In this document: positions 32,194 through 32,309 of the stretch, piece by piece
How positions within the stretch are numbered: the stretch's first letter is position 1
Layout of the letters: the number at the start of each line of letters is the position of its first letter
Source: Actinomycetes bacterium
Lineage (GTDB): Bacteria; Actinomycetota; Actinomycetes; Propionibacteriales; Propionibacteriaceae
Direction: 5' to 3'
Length of the DNA stretch: 32,309 nt
Assembly (NCBI GenBank): GCA_023443125.1
Contig: JAEZVO010000066.1
Coordinates: 1 to 32,309 of the forward strand
Notes under the pieces: generated by a model
The model's input: only the letters and a program-made list of their open reading frames with translations
What the model was told of the DNA's origin: nothing
The model's database searches: none
Made by a program: the position numbers and the translations under genes

Positions 32194-32309
32194 TTATGGT
32201 TTGTCAAGCCATGTTTGGAGGTCGTGTTTGAGGGTTGGGTAGAGGTTTCTGCAGATGTGGCGTTTGAGTGCGCGGATGGCTTCTGGCTTGGACTTTCCTT
32301 CGGTTTGTT
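32194..32309 (-). CDS. IS110-family transposase, C-terminal part (runs off the window)
   Basis: The last 37 codons before a TAA at 32196-32194 read EGKSKPEAIRALKRHICRNLY then PTLKHDLQTWLDKP. The KxEAxRxLKRHIxRxLY phrase is the usual C-terminal end of IS110-family (DEDD) transposases. The rest lies beyond 32309, so whether the gene is intact cannot be seen. Confidence 0.7.
   Translation of the reverse strand, partial: QTEGKSKPEAIRALKRHICRNLYPTLKHDLQTWLDKP

Overview
The window is high-GC DNA with Shine-Dalgarno-led genes, many GTG starts and 4-bp start/stop overlaps. It carries IS481, IS3 and IS110 remnants and a CUT1 sugar importer without its own ATPase. This fits an actinomycete (Actinomycetota), plausibly Propionibacteriaceae-like; the genus cannot be fixed from sequence alone.

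Region 1 (1-3735) is an insertion-sequence graveyard holding one intact cargo gene. IS481 and IS3 remnants sit at 1-490. A secreted GH10 endo-xylanase (1111-2349) follows, with its own promoter and a strong hairpin after it. A complete but decayed IS3-family element lies at 2450-3735 with matching terminal repeats.

Region 2 (3784-17372) is an arabinan/arabinoside utilisation locus. A divergent promoter near 6400-6580 drives two transcripts. Leftward are a GH51 arabinofuranosidase and a GH43 lipoprotein (ATGA overlap). Rightward are a Tat-like sugar-binding lipoprotein, two permeases, a cytoplasmic GH43 and a small membrane protein. A LacI-family regulator runs convergently. A GH127-GH27 fusion (predicted to act on beta-L-arabinosides) and a second GH51 follow. 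The inferred flow is: the surface GH43 (with the xylanase) releases oligosaccharides, the ABC system imports them, and GH43, GH51 and GH127-GH27 finish them to arabinose in the cytoplasm.

Region 3 (17373-20289) holds a transposase remnant, then araD-araA under a clear promoter with a perfect 14-bp palindrome at its start site. No araB kinase is present. The unit ends at a large hairpin shared with the convergent fadD-like gene.

Region 4 (20286-31798) looks like ordinary chromosome: acyl-CoA ligase, a secreted phytase-esterase-like protein, an MFS permease coupled to a cysteine-less glutaredoxin-fold membrane protein, an amidase, a VapBC module, thymidine phosphorylase with two tandem paralogous lipoproteins, and an aminotransferase class IV enzyme. 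Region 5 (31840-32309) holds REP-like hairpins and the end of an IS110-family transposase that seems to interrupt one of them.

The most unusual signals are these. Two long inverted repeats (26208-26286 and 31976-32055) have unrelated perfect arms but a shared spacer pattern. Two secreted proteins end one residue after an LPxTG motif with no membrane tail. The GH127-GH27 fusion is a rare-looking domain pairing. The second GH51 gene has a sharp base-composition break inside it.
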